This document shows, one piece after another, positions 1 through 11,784 of a stretch of DNA of 64,000 nt. The stretch spans positions 114,732 through 178,731 of the forward strand of contig CAJNBP010000003.1 in NCBI GenBank assembly GCA_905221035.1, read 5' to 3'. A model generated the notes under the pieces. That model saw nothing but the letters and a program-made list of their open reading frames with translations. It was not told the origin of the DNA and made no database searches. Both the position numbers and the translations under genes were made by a program. Source of the stretch: a bacterium (GTDB taxonomy: Bacteria; Bacillota; Bacilli; Lactobacillales; Streptococcaceae). Position 1 is the first letter of the stretch. Every line of letters starts with the position of its first letter.

Positions 1-386
1 ATGATTTCCTCTTCCTGAGCAAGGCTGTGATTTTCAGCTTTTTGAAGAGCTTCTGTCAAAAGGTTAAGTTTACCTGACAAGGACTTGAAACTGGCATCCA
101 AATCTGGATCAGCAACCTGAACCACTTCTTTCCCTGCCAACAAACGCTTAAGATTGGCCTGCATTTTTCTTAGAGAAAGCTCTTCCACACCTCGCCAAAA
201 CAGGGCTAAGAGACAGGTCATGGACATACTGAATACCAACAACAAAAAGACAAATTTTTCTGTTTTTTCGACATCATGCAAGAAAATTGACCAGTCAAAA
301 TCAAGGATTTCTAGTAAGCTGTGGGAGAGAAATAAGACAAAGAGGACAGAGGTGATGGCAATGATTACATAGGCTTGTTTTTTCAT
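1..386 (-). CDS. liaS: Sensor histidine kinase LiaS/VraS, N-terminal part only
   Basis: Partial gene: the start codon is at 384-386 and the reading frame runs off the left edge of the window, so the kinase core is not seen. The visible N-terminus (MKKQAYVIAITSVLF) has two hydrophobic segments, at about residues 6-26 and 40-63, followed by a charged coiled-coil-like linker. This is the membrane-input layout of LiaS/VraS cell-envelope stress kinases. Its ATGA start overlaps the stop of the upstream liaF gene, the usual translationally coupled liaF-liaS arrangement. By family knowledge it senses lipid II-cycle damage and phosphorylates LiaR, which should lie beyond the left edge. Confidence 0.8.
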   Translation of the reverse strand, partial: MKKQAYVIIAITSVLFVLFLSHSLLEILDFDWSIFLHDVEKTEKFVFLLLVFSMSMTCLLALFWRGVEELSLRKMQANLKRLLAGKEVVQVADPDLDASFKSLSGKLNLLTEALQKAENHSLAQEEEI

Positions 387-1081
387 CCTCTAACCACCTC
401 AACATCGCCAATCATAGTGGTCAAGAGAATCTTGATGCTCTTGTTACTCTTGAGATAGTCTCTTGTTTCTTGATGATAGTGTTCATTACGTAGAGCTCTC
501 TTTGGCTGATTAAAAAAAGTCAAATCCCCATAGAGACAGTTAACACTGAGACTGACTTCCACATCAACAGGCACAATGATTTTGGTTGTTCCTACCATCT
601 TTCTGAGGATAATAACATTATCATGATTGGTTAGAATCACCCTCTCCAGATGAATGGTGTCCTTGCCCATAAGACGAAAGAGATTGATATCATCAAACTG
701 GCAAGTCTGGTAACTTGAAAAATGATGGAGATTCCCAAACCAACGATTTTTCTCCTTCTTAACCGTCACCACCTCTTCAAACACCAAATTGGTCTGCTCC
801 TTTTCTTGATTCATCATCGGATATAGAAGAAAGAGGCTGTATATAACCGCAACAAAAATAGCTAAAATCACAAAAGGATTGAGCATGACGATGAAAAAGA
901 AGAGAATGGTTGCCACCACCAAAAGAAGGTTATTTCCCTCTTTACCGGTGTAATAGCGAATCAAAAGCAAAAAGAGGAATAGAATTAGCAGAAAACGTGA
1001 AAAATGCTCTGAAACCATCAAAATCAGAGCTCCTGTCAAAAGACAGGCTTCGATAAATAAAAAGATTTTAAATTTTCTCAT
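383..1081 (-). CDS. liaF: LiaF/VraT-like membrane regulator of the LiaSR system
   Basis: About 232 residues. I chose the internal ATG (MRKFKIFLF) at 1081 because a GGAGAGG ribosome-binding site precedes it; a 15-residue longer frame opening at 1126 is possible but less likely. The N-terminal half has three to four hydrophobic segments (about residues 5-85). The C-terminal half is the soluble domain of the cell-wall-active-antibiotics-response family, with the VILRKMVGTTKIIVPVDVEV segment. LiaF proteins restrain the LiaS kinase in unstressed cells. The gene overlaps liaS by four bases (ATGA), supporting co-transcription. Confidence 0.88.
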   Translation of the reverse strand: MRKFKIFLFIEACLLTGALILMVSEHFSRFLLILFLFLLLIRYYTGKEGNNLLLVVATILFFFIVMLNPFVILAIFVAVIYSLFLLYPMMNQEKEQTNLVFEEVVTVKKEKNRWFGNLHHFSSYQTCQFDDINLFRLMGKDTIHLERVILTNHDNVIILRKMVGTTKIIVPVDVEVSLSVNCLYGDLTFFNQPKRALRNEHYHQETRDYLKSNKSIKILLTTMIGDVEVVRG

Positions 1082-1171
1082 AGGTGCATCCTCTCCTTCT
1101 ATTTTATCACACTTCAAAAAAGTCACCTCGGTCTGAAGATGGAAAAAAGGCGGTGGTTACGCCTTTTTCAT

Positions 1172-3144
<1,973 letters not shown>

Positions 3145-3158
<14 letters not shown>

Positions 3159-4098
3159 CTTGGCTCAAATCCTTTGTTTTTGACACAATCAAGCGATAAC
3201 GTTGACTGAAGATTCCAGATAAATGCTCCAAGTCTTTCTCCTGACAGAGGACCTTGACATTGGGACCAGCATCCATGGTAAAGTAGCAGGCTTCTCCTTG
3301 CTGACGAAGCTGGCGGACAAAGTCCATAGCCTCATAAGATGCATCCGTCAGATAAGAAAAAGCTGGTGATGCTGTTTTGGTCGTAGCGTGCATAGCCAGG
3401 GCATTTTCCTCCGTTAATTCCCCAACCTTGGCAAAATCATTTTCCTTGAGATAAACCAGCATATCCTGGTAGTCTTTCTCAGACTGGCGCACCCAGTCGT
3501 CAAAAGTCGTCGAAGTTTCCACACAGAGTTTCATCCCGTCGCGGCTAGAAATTGGTTTTTTCTTGTCCTCCAGCACCAACATAATCATAGCTAGTTTCAA
3601 GTCTGTCTCTACAGGGTAAATTTCCCCACTATCCTTATCCCAGGCACCTAGTGGCCCATAAAAACTCCGAGAGGACGACCCTGAGGCAAACTTAGCCTCC
3701 TGCGCCAACTGGCTCCGATTCAAACCAAGCTTGAAATAAGCATTACAAGCCTTGACCAGGGCGGACAAACCGCTAGAACTTGAAGACAGGCCCGCTGCGG
3801 TAGGCATATTGTTTTGAGTTTCGATACGGACAAAACCTTCTCCAGCTGGACGGTAGCGGTCAATAATCTTACTCATCTTGGCATGCTCAACCTCATTTTG
3901 TAACTGACCATTGATATAAAATGCATCAGAAGTCGCATCCGTTGGTAAAAGCGACAAGGTCGTCTCCGTATACATATTTTCCAAAGTCAGAGAGATACTG
4001 CTAGTGGCAGGTACCATCTCTTTTTCTTTTTTCTTTCCCCAATATTTGATAATAGCAATATTTGCGTAGGAACGTACTGTTACAGGCTCTCTATCCAT
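3145..4098 (-). CDS. mvaD: Diphosphomevalonate decarboxylase
   Basis: 317 residues, GHMP superfamily. It performs the ATP-dependent decarboxylation of mevalonate diphosphate to isopentenyl diphosphate. Seen: SYANIAIIKYWGKKKEKE near the N-terminus, the NNMPTAAGLSSSSSGLSALV phosphate-binding loop, ASGSSSRSFYGPLGAWD, and YFTMDAGPNVKVL near the C-terminus, all characteristic of the decarboxylase branch. It overlaps mvaK1 by 19 bases and mvaK2 by 14 bases. The length is normal for the family. Confidence 0.97.
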
Positions 4099-4958
4099 GT
4101 CTGAACAGCTCCTTTCTCTTCTAATCTTTCTGCTAGTTCTTGTGCTTGTGTCAAATTGTCTGCCAAGGCTATGATACAGCCTCCAAGCCCACCACCGCTT
4201 ATCTTGGCACCCAGAGCACCATGGTTAAGAGCCGTTTCAACGAGGGAGTCTGCCTCAGGGCTACTAACACCAATTTCTTTTAAGTGTAAATGCGCTTGAC
4301 TGAGGATTTGCCCCAGTCCTTCAGCATCTTTTCGTGAAATCGCATCCTCTGCCTGCTGGGTCAATTCTCCCAAGGCATGTAAAAACGGTAGGGCAGCCTT
4401 GCCCTTACTTTGAACTACTTGGATTGCTTCACGAGTATGGCCATAAACGCCTGTATCTGCAATCACCAAATAGGCAGATAGATTCATCTCAAGCTCTGTA
4501 AATCCTACGTTCTTGATAAAGCGAATAGGTTGGTCACTGAGACAGGTCTTAGCATCCAAACCACTAGGATTCATATGGGCAATCATCTCAGCCCGATTGA
4601 CCAAGATTTCCAATACATCATGAGGCAGGTCTGCCTGATAGTAGTCAAAAACCGCACGAATAGCCGCTATGCTGATAGCAGCTGACGAACCCATGCCCCG
4701 TTTTTCAGGGATAGCCGAGTCAATCTCACAGCGAATACAGGCTTCTTTGATATCCAAATACTCCAGCGAAGCATAAACTGCCATGGACAAGGTATCCTCC
4801 TCATAGAGACGCCAAGGACTCGCTGCAGGAACTACTTTACAAGTCACCTCCACCTCCAAAAGAGGCAGGGAAATGGCAGGATACCCGTAAACGACCGCAT
4901 GCTCCCCTATTAAAATTATTTTACTATGTGCCTGACCGACACCCACTTTTTTTGTCAT
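4080..4958 (-). CDS. mvaK1: Mevalonate kinase
   Basis: 292 residues, the first gene of the mevalonate operon. It phosphorylates mevalonate to mevalonate-5-phosphate. GHMP motifs are all present: QAHSKIILIGEHAVVYGYPA at the N-terminus, PEKRGMGSSAAISIAAIRAV in the middle, and GALGAKISGGGLGGCIIAL at the C-terminus. The start MTKKVGVGQAHSK has an AAGGAT-like sequence upstream. A strong hairpin terminator at 5043-5077 isolates this operon from the choline-binding protein gene upstream. Confidence 0.96.
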   Translation of the reverse strand: MTKKVGVGQAHSKIILIGEHAVVYGYPAISLPLLEVEVTCKVVPAASPWRLYEEDTLSMAVYASLEYLDIKEACIRCEIDSAIPEKRGMGSSAAISIAAIRAVFDYYQADLPHDVLEILVNRAEMIAHMNPSGLDAKTCLSDQPIRFIKNVGFTELEMNLSAYLVIADTGVYGHTREAIQVVQSKGKAALPFLHALGELTQQAEDAISRKDAEGLGQILSQAHLHLKEIGVSSPEADSLVETALNHGALGAKISGGGLGGCIIALADNLTQAQELAERLEEKGAVQTWIESL

Positions 4959-5042
4959 GTTATCCTTTTAGCTAGACGGAAAGACCGTCTCATTTTTCAT
5001 ACAAGTATTGATTCTCTCCTATCTATTTTATTATATTTTCAC

Positions 5043-5077
5043 AAAAAAAGCGATTGTTTCCATTCACAATCGCTTCT
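5043..5077 (-). terminator. Rho-independent terminator of the choline-binding protein gene
   Basis: A 10-bp stem AAGCGATTGT / ACAATCGCTT with an 8-base loop is followed on the minus strand by a run of seven T. It lies directly after the stop of the choline-binding protein gene and ahead of mvaK1. Confidence 0.9.
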
Positions 5078-5081
5078 TTCA

Positions 5082-6023
5082 CTATTGGACCCATTCGCCA
5101 TTATAATTGACAGAATAGCCATCTACGGTCGTATTCACTGCCAAGGCACCTGAGCTATAAGCATAGTACCATTTACTACCGACCTGGAACCAACCAGTGA
5201 CCATAGATCCTGATGAACGAAGATAGTACCACTTGTTGCCAAGGTATTGCCAGCCTGTTTTCATATCTCCATTTGACTGGTCTAAATAATACCAAGTTGA
5301 GCCTTCCTGATACCAGCCAGTTGTCATAGCTCCTGAGGAACGGAGGTAGTACCACTTATTGCCAAGTTGCTTCCAACCAGTTTGCATGATACCAGTTTCT
5401 GAATCTAGATAGTACCAAGTTGAATTATCATTGGTCCAGCCACGCACTAGCTCCCCAACCGTCAAACTGTCGATACGAGCATCGAAGCTACCATCCTCCT
5501 GTAAATAATACCAATGCCCTTCGTCAGAAATCCAACCAGTTTTTAAAGTGTGATAGCTACGCTGATCTTCAAAATAATAGACTCGTTTCTCTGCTGGACT
5601 ATCATATTGTTCCCCATGATGTTTGTTGGTATTTGCAGCAGTTTTTGCTTCTAAAACTTGCTTACCAACAAATTCTTGTAGTACCCCATCTTGATTAAAG
5701 TAATACCATCTTGGCATTGGCATAGATTCTAATCTTAAACCATTTGGGTAAGGACCAATTGTACTACCTTTAGATGGAAACGGGATATATTGCCATCCAA
5801 CAACCATCTCTCCTGATACATGATCAAAATAATAGTACTTGCCATCAATCACTCGCCAAGCCTTTTCTTTGATGTCCCCCTTCTTGTAGTAGGTTCTACC
5901 ATTTTCTTGGACAAATTTCCAACCTTCTGAATCAGCATCATTCGCCAATACTGCACTTGTTGCCAGTAAGCTAAAGAAAAAGACTGCTAATGCGATTGGC
6001 ATCAATTTTTTTACTATTTTCAT
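5082..6023 (-). CDS. Secreted choline-binding surface protein
   Basis: 313 residues. Residues 1-27 are a Sec signal peptide (KK, then a long hydrophobic core, cleavage after SAVLA). The remainder is almost entirely choline-binding repeats of about 20 residues with the GW...WYYL signature, such as TGWKQLGNKWYYLRSSGAM and TGWYQEGSTWYYLDQSNGDM. Divergent repeats (YYYFDHVSGEMVVGWQ, RWYYFNQDG) start right after the signal. No enzymatic domain can be seen. It therefore resembles the CbpC/CbpF/CbpJ type of protein held on teichoic-acid phosphocholine. In pneumococcus cbpC and cbpJ lie at this spot next to ritR; I cannot decide which ortholog this is. Confidence 0.88.
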   Translation of the reverse strand: MKIVKKLMPIALAVFFFSLLATSAVLANDADSEGWKFVQENGRTYYKKGDIKEKAWRVIDGKYYYFDHVSGEMVVGWQYIPFPSKGSTIGPYPNGLRLESMPMPRWYYFNQDGVLQEFVGKQVLEAKTAANTNKHHGEQYDSPAEKRVYYFEDQRSYHTLKTGWISDEGHWYYLQEDGSFDARIDSLTVGELVRGWTNDNSTWYYLDSETGIMQTGWKQLGNKWYYLRSSGAMTTGWYQEGSTWYYLDQSNGDMKTGWQYLGNKWYYLRSSGSMVTGWFQVGSKWYYAYSSGALAVNTTVDGYSVNYNGEWVQ

Positions 6024-6092
6024 TAGAAGTATCCTCCATAACTGATTTTAGCAAATACAAAACCGTATGTCAACATATAAAAAAGCTTAGAT

Positions 6093-6124
6093 AAAAAGCA
6101 GTTACATAACTGCAACTGCTTTTC
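6093..6124 (-). terminator. Terminator after ritR
   Basis: The inverted repeat AAAAGCAGTT / AACTGCTTTT directly abuts the ritR stop codon and continues into T residues on the minus strand. It should end the gnd-ritR transcript. Confidence 0.8.
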
Positions 6125-6813
6125 TATTCTTGCATGGTGTAACCGACACCACGAACGGTTTTAATGTAGCTTTTTTGACCTTTTACATCAAGCTTGCTAC
6201 GTAGATAACGGATATAGACATCCACGATATTGGTTTCGGTCGCACTTTCATACTTCCAGACACTTTCCAACAACTGCTCACGAGTCAGAACTTTCTTGCT
6301 TCCCATAAGAGTAGCCAAAAGATCATACTCACGACGAGTCAGAGCAATCATCTCCTCGCCACGATAAACAGTATGATGTTCTACATCCATACGCAGATTG
6401 CGGTAAGACGTTGGAACCTTCATCTGACTACAGTGTTGGTCGATAAAATCCCGACCTCGGAAAATCGCTGAAATACGATCTACCAGATTATCAATGATTA
6501 CTGGCTTATAGATGTAAGAAACGGCAAAGCGTTGGATTGTCTCAAGCTGGTCTTGCAATTCTTCACGATGGTCCAAGACCATGATGATTGAAGCTGGCTT
6601 AGTCCGACTCAGCCTATCTGCAAAATCCTGGGCTGTCATATCCCCCAGTTGAGCATTCAATAAAATCAAGTCATAGTCTGTCTGAAGAGCCATGGAGAGG
6701 GCCTTTTGCCCCTCCTCAACCTGATCAACTCGGTATTGCTCTTTTTGGAGTTCCAAACTTAAAAAATGAGCTAGATTTCGTTCTTTCTCAAGTAATAAAA
6801 TCCGTTTCCCCAT
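6124..6813 (-). CDS. ritR: Orphan redox response regulator RitR
   Basis: 229 residues: an N-terminal receiver domain (about 1-115) and a C-terminal OmpR-type winged helix (about 135-229, LTRREYDLLATLM ... TNIVDVYIRYLRSKLD). The position normally holding the phosphorylated aspartate is asparagine (Asn53 in LILLNAQLGD), and the linker carries a single cysteine, Cys128 (IDQHCSQMK). Both are hallmarks of pneumococcal RitR, which represses iron uptake and responds to peroxide through Cys128 rather than a kinase; that function is established knowledge. No histidine kinase gene is adjacent. It follows gnd by 11 bases and is probably co-transcribed with it. Confidence 0.95.
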   Translation of the reverse strand: MGKRILLLEKERNLAHFLSLELQKEQYRVDQVEEGQKALSMALQTDYDLILLNAQLGDMTAQDFADRLSRTKPASIIMVLDHREELQDQLETIQRFAVSYIYKPVIIDNLVDRISAIFRGRDFIDQHCSQMKVPTSYRNLRMDVEHHTVYRGEEMIALTRREYDLLATLMGSKKVLTREQLLESVWKYESATETNIVDVYIRYLRSKLDVKGQKSYIKTVRGVGYTMQE

Positions 6814-6824
6814 GGCAGACCTAC

Positions 6825-8249
6825 TTATTTTTCGTCATACCAAGAGTAGTGGAATGTTCCTTCTTTGTCTTTACGTTGGTAAGTGTGGGCACCAAAGTAA
6901 TCACGTTGCGCTTGGATCAAGTTAGCTGGAAGGTCAGCTGAACGGTAGCTATCATAGTAAGTAATAGCTGCTGAGAAAGTTGGCACTGGTACACCAGCTT
7001 GAACCGCAAGAGCTACGATATCACGCACTGCTTGTTGGTACTTAGCAGTAACATCCAAGAAGTACTCATCCAAAAGAAGGTTAGCAAGGTCTGCATCACG
7101 GTTGTAAGCATCTGTAATCTTTTGCAAGAAACGAGAACGGATGATACAACCATCACGCCAGATAGAGGCGATGTCTGCAAATGGCAAGTTCCAGTTGTTT
7201 TCTTTAGAAGCTACACGCAATTGAGCAAAACCTTGTGCGTATGAAATGATTTTTGAGAAGTAAAGGGCTTGACGGATTTTTTCAATCAACTCAGCCTTGT
7301 CTCCTTCAAATTTGAAGGCAGCTGGTTTTGGAAGAACCTTGCTAGCATGCACACGTTCTTCTTTGTAAGTAGAGATGTAACGTGCAAATACTGACTCAGT
7401 GATGAGTGACAATGGCACACCAAGGTCAAGTGATGATTGGCTAGTCCATTTACCAGTTCCCTTGTTACCTGCAGCATCAAGGATGTAGTCTACGATTGGT
7501 CCGTCTTGGTCTTCATCGTCTTTACGGCTCAAGATATCAGCTGTGATTTCGATCAAGTAGCTGTCCAATTCACCCTTGTTCCACTCAGTAAAGATTTCAG
7601 CCATATCCTCTGCAGAAAGGCCTAGCAAGTGTTGCATCAAGTCATAGCTTTCTGCGATCAATTGCATATCACCATACTCGATACCGTTGTGAACCATTTT
7701 CACATAGTGACCAGCTCCATCAGGACCGATGTAAGTCACACATGGTTTGCCATCTTCTGGTGCTTTAGCTGAGATTTCTTCAAGAACATCTGCAACCAAT
7801 TCGTAGGCTTCTTTTTGTCCACCTGGCATGATAGAAGGACCTTCAAGGGCTCCTTTTTCACCACCAGAAACCCCAGTACCGATAAAGTTGATACCTGAGT
7901 TTGCCAATTCTTCATTACGACGGATAGTATCTTTGTAGAAAGTGTTTCCGCCATCAATCAAGATATCACCCTTGTCAAGGTGTGGAAGAAGGGCTTGGAT
8001 AGTAGCATCTGTACCAGGGCCAGCTTGAACCATAAGCATGATACGACGAGGTTTTTCGATTGAGTTTACAAAACTTTCAACGTCATAGCTTGGTACAAAG
8101 TTCTTTTCAGGATGGCAAGCAATTACATCTTCAGTTTTTTCTTTACTACGATTGTAGATAGCAACTGTGTAACCACGAGATTCAATATTAAGGGCAAGGT
8201 TACGACCCATTACGGCCATACCTACGACACCAAAGTTAGCTTTTGTCAT
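6825..8249 (-). CDS. gnd: 6-phosphogluconate dehydrogenase (decarboxylating)
   Basis: 474 residues, full length. It oxidises 6-phosphogluconate to ribulose-5-phosphate with NADP+ in the pentose phosphate pathway. The Rossmann dinucleotide loop is [17 protein letters not shown] at the N-terminus, followed by NRS (NADP preference). Other family segments are [31 protein letters not shown] [16 protein letters not shown], and [10 protein letters not shown] with a C-terminal HYSWYDEK tail. It is upstream of ritR with an 11-base gap, the same pairing known in pneumococcus, linking an NADPH-producing step with a redox regulator. Confidence 0.97.
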   Translation of the reverse strand: MTKANFGVVGMAVMGRNLALNIESRGYTVAIYNRSKEKTEDVIACHPEKNFVPSYDVESFVNSIEKPRRIMLMVQAGPGTDATIQALLPHLDKGDILIDGGNTFYKDTIRRNEELANSGINFIGTGVSGGEKGALEGPSIMPGGQKEAYELVADVLEEISAKAPEDGKPCVTYIGPDGAGHYVKMVHNGIEYGDMQLIAESYDLMQHLLGLSAEDMAEIFTEWNKGELDSYLIEITADILSRKDDEDQDGPIVDYILDAAGNKGTGKWTSQSSLDLGVPLSLITESVFARYISTYKEERVHASKVLPKPAAFKFEGDKAELIEKIRQALYFSKIISYAQGFAQLRVASKENNWNLPFADIASIWRDGCIIRSRFLQKITDAYNRDADLANLLLDEYFLDVTAKYQQAVRDIVALAVQAGVPVPTFSAAITYYDSYRSADLPANLIQAQRDYFGAHTYQRKDKEGTFHYSWYDEK

Positions 8250-8324
8250 TTGACACTCCTCTTGTTTAATTTGTTTTATTTTATCATTTTTACTTTTGAA
8301 AAGAAAGAATTTTGTAACGACTGC

Positions 8325-9731
8325 TTAGTAGTCCAAGTCATCCGCATGTCCAGAACCATTTCCAACAAAGTATCCTGTCTTACAGTTAAGGGTAAAGAGA
8401 TAGGTTCCGTCTGGCTTGTAGAGGTTGTAATAACCATTTCCATTAACGATATTGACACGTTCGAGGATGTATTGATTTCCAGTTATGTAGCCACGTGAAC
8501 GTGAAGTCGCTAGAATTTGTTCCAAGACGCCATCCGCGAAATCCCAGGCAGAGTTATTACTATCATCAATAGCAGACTGATTGTAGGCAACACGACTAGC
8601 ACTTCTTTGAACAGAAACACCCGCACTTGATACGCCCATATTGACTTCGCTACGAGTACTTCTAGTCTCATTTGAAGCCGGATTTGAACTACTTGGTTTT
8701 GTCTCACTTGTCGTATTTGAGCTTGCTTGACTAGAGCTTGAACTGCTAGTTTGACTTGAACTTGAGCTGGAAGCACTTGTTTGCTGGCTCTTACCTAGAC
8801 TAATGGCCTTATCTAGCACTTTGTCAATCTCAGTATTCCCAGTTTTAATATCTGTAAATTTAGCATTCGATTTAGCTTTTGCATTGGTATCCAAGACACC
8901 ATCCACAATAGCTGGTTTTTCAAATTGTGCATTGACATCTTGAATGGCCTTGATTTGCGTTGCTAGACTATCATACTTAGATTTTGCAAGCGTATGCTCA
9001 CGACTACCTTCTAGCTTATCAAGCAAGGTCTTGAGTTGGCTCAACTTATCAAACTGGCTATTTTTCAAAGCTGTTTTATTGCTATCTGTATAGAAGGCAT
9101 CATAAAGTGTATTAAAATCATCCACATCTGATTGATTGGCTGTAGTTGATTGAGCAGTTTGAATTTCCTTGGTCGAGCGATTCACTTGACGATAGACATA
9201 ATAAGCACTGACACAGATAATCACTGATACAAGCGCCAAAGCGGTCAAAACAAAGCCTTTTTTACTTTTCTCTTCTGAGTCCTCTTGATCCAGACGAGAA
9301 AAATTCTTCTCCTCTTCCACTTCCTCAGTCATTTCTGCTAAATTTTCATCCTCTAGCACTATAGGATCCCAGTCTTTATCCTCATCGTCCAGAGGCAAGG
9401 GAGGTAAGATGTCTTCAGAAGATGGAACTTCCTCTGAAGAGGCTTCCGACTCCTCTACAGCTTCACGCACTTCTTGAATTAAATCATCCAGACTCTGAGT
9501 TTCAACTAACTCCTCTTTTTTGTATTGGCGAGTCGCAAACTTATCTGCTTCGATTTCATCTTTGTGTTGCTTGACATACTTGTCCAAAATGGAATCTTCA
9601 GGCAAGACTCCTGCTTCCACTTCTTCATTTTTACGAATCGCTTGACCAACTGTTAACTCTTTTGCTTCATCAAAATCAAATCGCGGTTCTTGGTTTTCTT
9701 TTTTATGACGATTCCGTCTTTTCTTACTCAT
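8325..9731 (-). CDS. mapZ: Mid-cell-anchored protein MapZ (division-site marker)
   Basis: 468 residues with the MapZ/LocZ layout: a long acidic cytoplasmic domain (residues 1-157), one transmembrane helix at about 159-181 ([22 protein letters not shown]), then an extracellular part. The latter has a helical domain (about 190-320), a serine-rich linker (about 325-360) and a compact C-terminal domain (about 390-468). By family knowledge it binds peptidoglycan at the cell equator, positions FtsZ rings through its N-terminal tail and is phosphorylated by StkP. The position between gnd and the ypsC-rnpB-gpsB cluster matches pneumococcus. Confidence 0.93.
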   Translation of the reverse strand: MSKKRRNRHKKENQEPRFDFDEAKELTVGQAIRKNEEVEAGVLPEDSILDKYVKQHKDEIEADKFATRQYKKEELVETQSLDDLIQEVREAVEESEASSEEVPSSEDILPPLPLDDEDKDWDPIVLEDENLAEMTEEVEEEKNFSRLDQEDSEEKSKKGFVLTALALVSVIICVSAYYVYRQVNRSTKEIQTAQSTTANQSDVDDFNTLYDAFYTDSNKTALKNSQFDKLSQLKTLLDKLEGSREHTLAKSKYDSLATQIKAIQDVNAQFEKPAIVDGVLDTNAKAKSNAKFTDIKTGNTEIDKVLDKAISLGKSQQTSASSSSSSQTSSSSSSQASSNTTSETKPSSSNPASNETRSTRSEVNMGVSSAGVSVQRSASRVAYNQSAIDDSNNSAWDFADGVLEQILATSRSRGYITGNQYILERVNIVNGNGYYNLYKPDGTYLFTLNCKTGYFVGNGSGHADDLDY

Positions 9732-9743
9732 GAGTATCCCTTT

Positions 9744-10901
9744 CTATTTTAACTCTTGACGTTTAACACGTTGACCAAAATATTGATACAGATCCACTTT
9801 CAAGGTTCCGTTGTATAACTTACGCTTCTTATCTGCTTGGCTACCGTACTTGGCCTCAAAGGCTTCATCACTGGTTAGGATAAATTTGCTCCAAGTTTTC
9901 AGCGGTGCAAATACTTGCCCCATCTCAGCATAGAGCTTGGTAACTCCTGCATCATCTGATAAACGTTCTCCATAAGGTGGATTTGAGATAATCACACCAT
10001 TAATTTTATCGGAACGTAAATCCTGCACGCGCATCTGCTTAAAGGTAATATCACCTGCAACTCCTGCAGCCTGAGCATTGGCCTTGGCAATTTCCACCAT
10101 ACGTGCATCAATGTCACAGCCCATGATATCCAATTCCAGTTCACGATCTACTTTCTTAGCTGCCTCTGTGCGAACTTCTTGGATCAAGCGATCGCTTACC
10201 CAGTTCCATTCCTCAAAAGCAAAAGAGCGACGTAGACCTGGAGCCATCTTTCGAGCAATCATGACTGCCTCGATACAGAAAGTTCCTGAACCACAGGTCG
10301 GATCAATCAAAGGCTTGTCTGGATACCAGTTAGAAAGTTGTAAAATAGCTGCCGCCATGTTTTCCTTGATAGGAGCCCCACCTTTTTCAGTACGATAGCC
10401 ACGTTTAAAGAGACTGGAGCCTGTCGTATCAATCATGACAGTTGCCACATCTTTCAGAATAGAGACCTCAATCTTGAACTCCGGACCAGTTTCCATCAAA
10501 GGAACACCTTCTGGGCGAGCATAGTGTTTCTGCAATTTCTTAACAACAGCTTTCTTAGAAATAGCCTGCACACTTGGCTCATTGTGAAGCTTGGACTTAA
10601 CACACTTGGCTTTTGAAATCGGGAATCGAGCTCCAAGTGGTAAATAATTTTCCCAATCTAGAGCGAAAACTCCCTGAAACAGCTCTTCAAAAGTCTTAGC
10701 TGGGAAAGTTCCTACGATAATTTTGATACGATCTGCTGCCCGAAGCCAGAGGTTGGTTTCGATAATAGCTCTCACGTCTCCTTGAAAACGAACACGACCA
10801 TTTTCAACCTGACAATCGTAGCCCAACTCTCGCACTTCACGACCAACGACAGCCTCAAGACCCGCTGCAACAGTCGCTATTAAATTAAATTCTTTTTTCA
10901 T
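9744..10901 (-). CDS. ypsC: THUMP-domain class I RNA methyltransferase (RlmL/YpsC type)
   Basis: 385 residues. The N-terminal part (about 1-160) is a ferredoxin-like/THUMP RNA-binding domain. The C-terminal half is a Rossmann methyltransferase with the SAM loop DPTCGSGTFCIEAVMIA and the catalytic NPPYGERL motif typical of N2-guanine RNA methyltransferases. The order ypsA-gpsB-rnpB-ypsC is the same as in Bacillus subtilis, which supports the YpsC name. It probably modifies 23S rRNA, by analogy with RlmL; the exact nucleotide cannot be told from sequence. Twelve bases separate it from mapZ downstream. Confidence 0.9.
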   Translation of the reverse strand: MKKEFNLIATVAAGLEAVVGREVRELGYDCQVENGRVRFQGDVRAIIETNLWLRAADRIKIIVGTFPAKTFEELFQGVFALDWENYLPLGARFPISKAKCVKSKLHNEPSVQAISKKAVVKKLQKHYARPEGVPLMETGPEFKIEVSILKDVATVMIDTTGSSLFKRGYRTEKGGAPIKENMAAAILQLSNWYPDKPLIDPTCGSGTFCIEAVMIARKMAPGLRRSFAFEEWNWVSDRLIQEVRTEAAKKVDRELELDIMGCDIDARMVEIAKANAQAAGVAGDITFKQMRVQDLRSDKINGVIISNPPYGERLSDDAGVTKLYAEMGQVFAPLKTWSKFILTSDEAFEAKYGSQADKKRKLYNGTLKVDLYQYFGQRVKRQELK

Positions 10902-10936
10902 TTTCAGTCTTATAAGACCTTTCTATATGTCCACTT

Positions 10937-10973
10937 TAAAAAATGAGGTTGAGAAAATTTCTCAGCCCCAACC
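10937..10973 (-). terminator. Terminator after rnpB
   Basis: A stem GGTTGGGGCTGAGAAA / TTTCTCAACCTC (imperfect) is followed by a T6 run on the minus strand, immediately beyond the 3' end of the RNase P RNA. Confidence 0.85.
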
Positions 10974-10974
10974 T

Positions 10975-11371
10975 ATATGCAATTTTCTATAAGCCATGTT
11001 TTGTTCCAGAAGTGACTAGGACCACTTCCTTCGATAATCATCTGTCTACCACTAACAGCTCTAGCTGATAGCAGTCAGAATACTACGTTCGTTTCCGCGT
11101 ACTCCATGCCCCGACCAAAATTTGGGTTGCTAGCTTGAGGGGTTTACCGCGTTCCACTCTCTCTGTTTCCAGAAAGACTCCGTCACTGTGGCACTTTCAA
11201 GCCTACTCTGACCTATCCAAGGACTTAGCCATTTCAACTGCCGTAACGATTTCTCGTCCCTAGGCTTATGGTTTCGCCTAGCACAAACACTACAGGCATC
11301 ACAGCCTGTGCTAGCATGGACTTTCCTCATGAGAAGAAATTCTCCTCACGCGATTATCCAAAAATTGCACA
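10975..11371 (-). ncRNA. rnpB: RNase P RNA, bacterial type B
   Basis: About 397 nt. The transcript begins GTGCAATTTTTGGATAATCG, whose 5' end pairs with AAAATTGCAT at the 3' end (P1). The conserved GAGGAAAGTCC core is present near the 5' end, followed by GGCGAAACC, ACGGCAG and, near the 3' part, the GTAGACAGATGATTATCGAAG segment universal to RNase P RNAs. It is the catalytic component that trims tRNA 5' leaders. It lies between gpsB and ypsC as in other Firmicutes. Ends are placed from P1 pairing and may be off by a few bases. Confidence 0.95.
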
Positions 11372-11385
11372 TCTCAAATAACTAC

Positions 11386-11715
11386 TTAGAAATCTGAGTT
11401 ATCTAAAATTTGTTTACCAAACACTTCTTTTTCAAGACGATTCAGGCGTTTTAAAATATCAAAATTCGTCATAGAACTTGTAGTTGCCGCTTCAATAGGC
11501 TCTGCTTGAACTGGTGAAGGTTTCGGTTTACGAGCTAGTTCTTCCTTCAAATCCGCAATTTCCTGACGAAGTGACTTGACCAAGGCAGCATAGGTTTCAT
11601 AATCCTTAATGACATCGTCTAAAAACTCATCAACTTCTACCTTGCTATACCCACGGACTTCACGTCCAAACTCTTGTTCAAAAATATCTTTCGCTGAAAA
11701 AATAATACTTGCCAT
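11386..11715 (-). CDS. gpsB: Cell-division regulator GpsB (DivIVA-like)
   Basis: 109 residues starting [16 protein letters not shown]. An ATG 12 bases upstream exists, but the GGAGAGA ribosome-binding site lies between the two and fixes the start at 11715. The N-terminal domain carries the DivIVA/GpsB membrane-binding motif ([20 protein letters not shown]) and leads into a coiled coil (about 30-65). The C-terminus has the short helical trimerisation segment [18 protein letters not shown]. GpsB balances septal and peripheral wall synthesis in streptococci by docking penicillin-binding proteins. It is followed by rnpB with only about 15 bases between. Confidence 0.95.
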   Translation of the reverse strand: MASIIFSAKDIFEQEFGREVRGYSKVEVDEFLDDVIKDYETYAALVKSLRQEIADLKEELARKPKPSPVQAEPIEAATTSSMTNFDILKRLNRLEKEVFGKQILDNSDF

Positions 11716-11784
11716 GTCTCTCTCCATTCTCGCTTGCTAGTATTATTATATAAAAAAAGGCAAACAAAAATCAAGGTCAAAGCT

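Noticed and set aside
154..372. 72-codon plus-strand frame at the left edge
   Set aside because: It lies antisense to the clear liaS reading frame and has no ribosome-binding site.
8640..8790. Ser-rich repeated codons in mapZ as a possible mobile repeat
   Set aside because: It is a low-complexity linker in frame, as expected for MapZ.
11130..11330. 66-codon minus-strand frame
   Set aside because: It lies within the RNase P RNA gene and is a chance frame.
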